Source: Bacteroidota bacterium (GTDB lineage Bacteria; Bacteroidota; Ignavibacteria; UBA10030; SZUA-254). Taken from it: a DNA stretch of 7,675 nucleotides. The position numbers were made by a program, and so were the translations under genes. The notes below the pieces were generated by a model. The model made no database searches. It saw only the letters and a program-made list of their open reading frames with translations, and had not been told where the DNA came from. The stretch's first letter is position 1, and every line of letters starts with the position of its first letter. Shown here piece by piece: positions 5,129-7,675 of this stretch. The stretch spans positions 1 to 7,675 of the forward strand of contig SCUC01000314.1 of assembly GCA_004322375.1 (NCBI GenBank). Direction: 5' to 3'.

Positions 5129-7291
5129 TTATTCAGAACCTTTCACACCCATCTCTTGCAATAGAAAATCCGCCCCGCCCACTTTTTCCGTCACCCAAAG
5201 CACATAGCGAATATCCACCGCGATGGAACGGCTGTAATCCTGGTTCCAGGCATAATCGTTAATGGTCGCTTCAAACGCGCGGTCAAAATTCACGCCGATA
5301 AGCTCTCCATCAGCATTCAGCACCGGGCTGCCGGAGTTGCCGCCGGTAGTATCGAGATTGTACAACATCGCGACGGGAACGTCATTCAACTTCTTATTCT
5401 TGAACCTTCCAAGATTCTTCGCTTTGTACTGCTCGATGAGCTTTTGCGGCGTATTATAGAACGGCGCGACTCCTGTTGTTTTATCAAGAACACCCCGAAC
5501 TGTTGTAAATGGAGAAGCGTACAGCGCGTCGGCAGGCGAGTACCCTTGAATTTTTCCAAACGTCAAGCGCACCGTGCTGTTTGCATCCGGGATAAAATCC
5601 TTTTTCATAAACTGCTGCTTGATATCAACAAATAACCCGTAAAGTTTTGTCAACTCTCCATCGCGTTCACGCCGTATGTCTCTCAACTCTTGATACAACG
5701 GGGCTAACGCTCTGGCAAAGCCGATAAACGGGTCGTTCATCTGCTCATCGCTCACGGATTTGTTGGTGAAGATGCTCATGACATTTTGTTCATCTTTTAT
5801 GGTAGTGGATGAGTAGAGCCGTTCCACAAAATTGCTAATCGCCTGCTCGGAATAATCGTTGCCAAGCATGCTGTCAAGCGGGGCGATTCGCGTTGCCTGC
5901 GGGAGCTTCCCCGCGCGTGTCAGCATCTCCTTGAAAAAAACCTTATCCGTCGGCTCATGAAAATTCTTGAGTGAAAGCTGAAGTGATTCTTTCGTCCTGT
6001 TGATATTCCGCTCCATGAACATACCTTCCCGTTCAAGGTCGGGCTTTTGCAGTTCGCGGGCGGCATCATATAATGTAAAGCCAAGAGAAACTAACGTAGG
6101 CGTCGCGCGAAGATAATCGAGCGTTAGTTCATAATCCGCACGTGCGCGCATCTTTTGAAAAACGCTTCCAACATCGTTAAGAACGGTTCCGTATGCCGCC
6201 TTACGCTCCGGCGTTTCATTGATGAACAGTTGAAGCTGCTCTTCTTCTTCTTTCTTTTTCGATACCAGCTCGATGCGCCGCAACCCTTTCAGCTTCCCGC
6301 GATAATTTTTCATCGTGTTGGCAAGCCCTTTGATGCGTCCGGCGAGCTTAAGTTCAGCGCTCACATCGGTTTTGCTCATCGCTTCCATCGTCCTGATTTC
6401 CCAGTCAAATAAATCTGCGACGTATGGCATCCGGATATCCTGCTCAAACGAAAGATAGTCCGACGTGCGATGGCGGAACGTCCTCCCCGGATATCCGAGG
6501 ATAAACACCGCATCGTTTTCCTCAACGCCATCCGGGTTGACTGCAAGAAATTTTTTGGGATGATACGGGACATTCTCCGGCGAATAATCGGCAGGTGAAC
6601 CATCTTTTGCAGCATACACGCGCAGGAAAGAAAAATCTCCTGTATGCCGGGGCCACATCCAGTTGTCGTCCTCTCCGCCAAACTCACCGATTGCCCGCTG
6701 CGGCACATACACCATGCGAACATCTCTCAAATAAGTATAAATAAATAACGTGTAGGCTTTCCCCGCGAACATTTCCGAAACCTCTGCCCGCTTGCCAGCG
6801 TTTTCTTTCTCAGCTTCCGCAACTATTTCCTTGATTTTTTTATCAATCGCTTTGGAGCGGGAAGCGAAATCCATATCATCCGTTATTGCGCCGAGAACTT
6901 CTTTTGAAACATCCTTGTATGATTCCGTGATTCGCACGGTATATCCTTTTGCCGGGATTTCCTCAGCTCGCGTTCTGGCAAGAAATCCATCGGTAATATA
7001 ATCGCGTTCCGTCGTGCTGGCATTCTGCACCGCGCCGAATGCGCAATGATGATTTGTAATGATTAGCCCCTCCGGCGAAACAAACGAACCCGTACATCCC
7101 CCCACCTGTACAATAGCATCTATCAGTCCGATGTTACCGGGGCTGAAAATATCGGCAGCCGAAACGTTTAATCCTTTGCCCTTGAGATTGAGTTTCTCAA
7201 TTTCGCTGAGCGGATACATCCCCTCATCGGCGCTGGAAAAGGAAAGGAACGACAGAATAATGAACAAGCAAGTAAAAATATGTTTAAGCAT
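5129..7291 (-). CDS. S46 family dipeptidyl-peptidase, DPP11-like
   Basis: A complete 720-residue secreted serine exopeptidase that removes dipeptides from peptide N-termini. A Sec signal peptide occupies residues 1-21 (cleavage likely after SSA, before DEGM). The chymotrypsin-like halves are separated by the long helical insertion typical of S46 (~295-575). The clan PA triad is present: His82 in TNHHCAFGAVQ, Asp219 in WMWPRHTGDFSFLRVY, and Ser653 in TTGGNSGSPV. The FDR motif at 669-671 aligns, by its 18-residue spacing from the catalytic Ser, with Phe671-Asp-Arg673 of Porphyromonas DPP11. That Arg directs cleavage after Asp or Glu, whereas DPP7 has Gly there. An acidic P1 preference is therefore predicted. 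Length matches the family (~700-720). The start is ATG at 7289-7291 with no clear Shine-Dalgarno, as is common in Bacteroidota. It would act in the periplasm, feeding dipeptides to uptake systems. No partner gene is adjacent. Confidence 0.95.
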   Translation of the reverse strand: MLKHIFTCLFIILSFLSFSSADEGMYPLSEIEKLNLKGKGLNVSAADIFSPGNIGLIDAIVQVGGCTGSFVSPEGLIITNHHCAFGAVQNASTTERDYITDGFLARTRAEEIPAKGYTVRITESYKDVSKEVLGAITDDMDFASRSKAIDKKIKEIVAEAEKENAGKRAEVSEMFAGKAYTLFIYTYLRDVRMVYVPQRAIGEFGGEDDNWMWPRHTGDFSFLRVYAAKDGSPADYSPENVPYHPKKFLAVNPDGVEENDAVFILGYPGRTFRHRTSDYLSFEQDIRMPYVADLFDWEIRTMEAMSKTDVSAELKLAGRIKGLANTMKNYRGKLKGLRRIELVSKKKEEEEQLQLFINETPERKAAYGTVLNDVGSVFQKMRARADYELTLDYLRATPTLVSLGFTLYDAARELQKPDLEREGMFMERNINRTKESLQLSLKNFHEPTDKVFFKEMLTRAGKLPQATRIAPLDSMLGNDYSEQAISNFVERLYSSTTIKDEQNVMSIFTNKSVSDEQMNDPFIGFARALAPLYQELRDIRRERDGELTKLYGLFVDIKQQFMKKDFIPDANSTVRLTFGKIQGYSPADALYASPFTTVRGVLDKTTGVAPFYNTPQKLIEQYKAKNLGRFKNKKLNDVPVAMLYNLDTTGGNSGSPVLNADGELIGVNFDRAFEATINDYAWNQDYSRSIAVDIRYVLWVTEKVGGADFLLQEMGVKGSE

Positions 7292-7324
7292 TAGAAAACC
7301 GTATCTTATTGATTAAGAAAATGT

Positions 7325-7337
7325 ATCAGTAACTGAT
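7325..7337. promoter_or_regulatory. Perfect 13-bp palindrome upstream of the S46 gene
   Basis: ATCAGT and ACTGAT flank a single central A, 34 bases upstream of the S46 start codon. The position and symmetry fit a regulator-binding site in the promoter or leader of the peptidase gene, but a chance palindrome cannot be excluded. I see no convincing -35/-10 pair for the gene. Confidence 0.3.
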
Positions 7338-7338
7338 G

Positions 7339-7541
7339 TTAGGCACACAGATAAATTTAAGGAAAAATTACGTTCGCATTGCCGTAAACGACAATGCTAC
7401 CGAATACAAGTCCTGTATAACAGGACTGTTTTCGCCAGTTTAGTCGGATTTATTCGACTTGGATATAGTAGCGTCACGGTTTACGGTGATGCGGAAAGGT
7501 ACTTTGCGCAACATCAATCAGTAAAATAACAACTTGCCTAA
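7339..7541. repeat. Nested inverted repeats in a gene-free gap (possible MITE-like or structured element)
   Basis: TTAGGCA at 7339-7345 is the exact reverse complement of TGCCTAA at 7535-7541, with weaker matching continuing inward. Inside, 7376-7389 (GCATTGCCGTAAAC) pairs with 7479-7492 (GTTTACGGTGATGC) at 12 of 14 positions. The centre holds a perfect hairpin, AGTCCTGT-ATA-ACAGGACT (7409-7427), then AGTCG/CGACT (7442-7446 and 7454-7458). Local alternatives include GCATTG/CAATGC (7376-7381 and 7392-7397) and GCGTCAC/GTGATGC (7471-7477 and 7486-7492). The ~200-bp span has no supported ORF. It could be a small non-autonomous element, a structured RNA, or overlapping regulatory sites. Confidence 0.45.
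7409..7427 (+). terminator. Perfect 8-bp hairpin, possible terminator
   Basis: AGTCCTGT and ACAGGACT pair perfectly around an ATA loop and are followed by GTTTTCG on the plus strand. The T-run is only four bases and there is no upstream plus-strand gene in this gap, so its role is uncertain. It may instead be the apex of the larger inverted repeat. Confidence 0.35.
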
Positions 7542-7555
7542 GCATTTACAAAAAA

Positions 7556-7600
7556 ATTGACAATTGAATCATTGACAATTGTATCATTGAGATCCATCTC
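7556..7600. repeat. Three tandem 15-bp repeats (ATTGA...ATC type)
   Basis: Units start at 7556, 7571 and 7586. The first two, ATTGACAATTGAATC and ATTGACAATTGTATC, differ at one base. The third, ATTGAGATCCATCTC, keeps the period and the ATTGA start but has diverged. CAATTG within units 1 and 2 is itself palindromic. Similar ATTGACAATTG tracts are, as I recall, common low-complexity intergenic sequence in several bacterial groups. Confidence 0.6.
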
Positions 7601-7603
7601 AAA

Positions 7604-7672
7604 AGCTAATTAACAAATTAACCATTTTCCAATTAACCAACTCACAACTAACCAACTGACCACTCACCAACA
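7604..7672. repeat. G-poor AATTAACC/AACTAACC low-complexity tract before a terminal ATG
   Basis: The tract is built from loosely repeated seven- to nine-base phrases (ATTAACA, ATTAACC, AATTAACC, AACTAACC, AACTGACC, ACTCACC) and contains only two G residues on the plus strand. It ends directly at an ATG (7673-7675), the last three bases of the window, which could start a plus-strand gene beyond the edge. No Shine-Dalgarno is visible before that ATG; a G-poor, unstructured leader could compensate. Whether a gene follows cannot be seen. Confidence 0.45.
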
Positions 7673-7675
7673 ATG

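Noticed and set aside
6376..6723. 115-codon minus-strand ORF inside the S46 gene
   Set aside because: An out-of-frame shadow of the peptidase gene, with no independent start signal or recognisable motif.
7338..7541. GTTAGGC (7338-7344) and GCCTAAG (7536-7542) as integron attC core sites
   Set aside because: An attC site runs RYYYAAC ... GTTRRRY; here the order is reversed, the second core is GCCTAAG and not GCCTAAC, and no attC lies on the far side of either, where coding sequence or low-complexity DNA is found.

Overview
The window reads like bacterial chromosome from the Bacteroidota/Chlorobiota/Ignavibacteria side of the tree. This is an inference from three things: an S46 dipeptidyl-peptidase (a family common in Bacteroidota and relatives), secreted peptidases with weak or absent Shine-Dalgarno sequences, and short GC-rich palindromic repeats scattered between genes in otherwise AT-leaning DNA. 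There is no rRNA, tRNA, CRISPR array, transposase or phage gene.

Layout: (1) 2-1912, plus strand, the 3' part of a prolyl oligopeptidase (S9A) gene whose start lies outside the window. (2) 1913-2118, a convergent gap with two palindromes and a hairpin terminator that overlaps the stop codon of the next gene. (3) 2084-2686, minus strand, an unrecognised 200-residue membrane protein. (4) 2687-2898, an AT-rich divergent promoter region with a well-formed promoter and repeated GTTTAC boxes. (5) 2899-3497, plus strand, a two-gene unit: a four-helix membrane protein overlapping by ATGA a 66-residue XRE-type regulator. (6) 3498-3778, a gap with another GC-rich hairpin. (7) 3779-4705, minus strand, an unrecognised exported protein with two similar beta-rich repeats and a proline-rich tail. 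(8) 4706-5128, a gap holding four short palindromes in inverted orientation. (9) 5129-7291, minus strand, a complete S46 dipeptidyl-peptidase with an Arg at the DPP11 specificity position. (10) 7292-7675, a gene-free gap with nested inverted repeats, a 15-bp tandem repeat and a G-poor tract that ends in an ATG.

Functionally, the two peptidases (Pro-specific endopeptidase and acidic-residue dipeptidyl-peptidase) are complementary enzymes of peptide digestion, though they are separated and on opposite strands, so no operon is implied. The XRE regulator and its membrane partner look like a small self-contained regulatory unit that may control itself and perhaps the divergent membrane protein. 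No large undescribed system is evident. The most interesting unexplained material is the intergenic repeat structure at 4935-5083 and 7325-7672, and the membrane protein/XRE pair.
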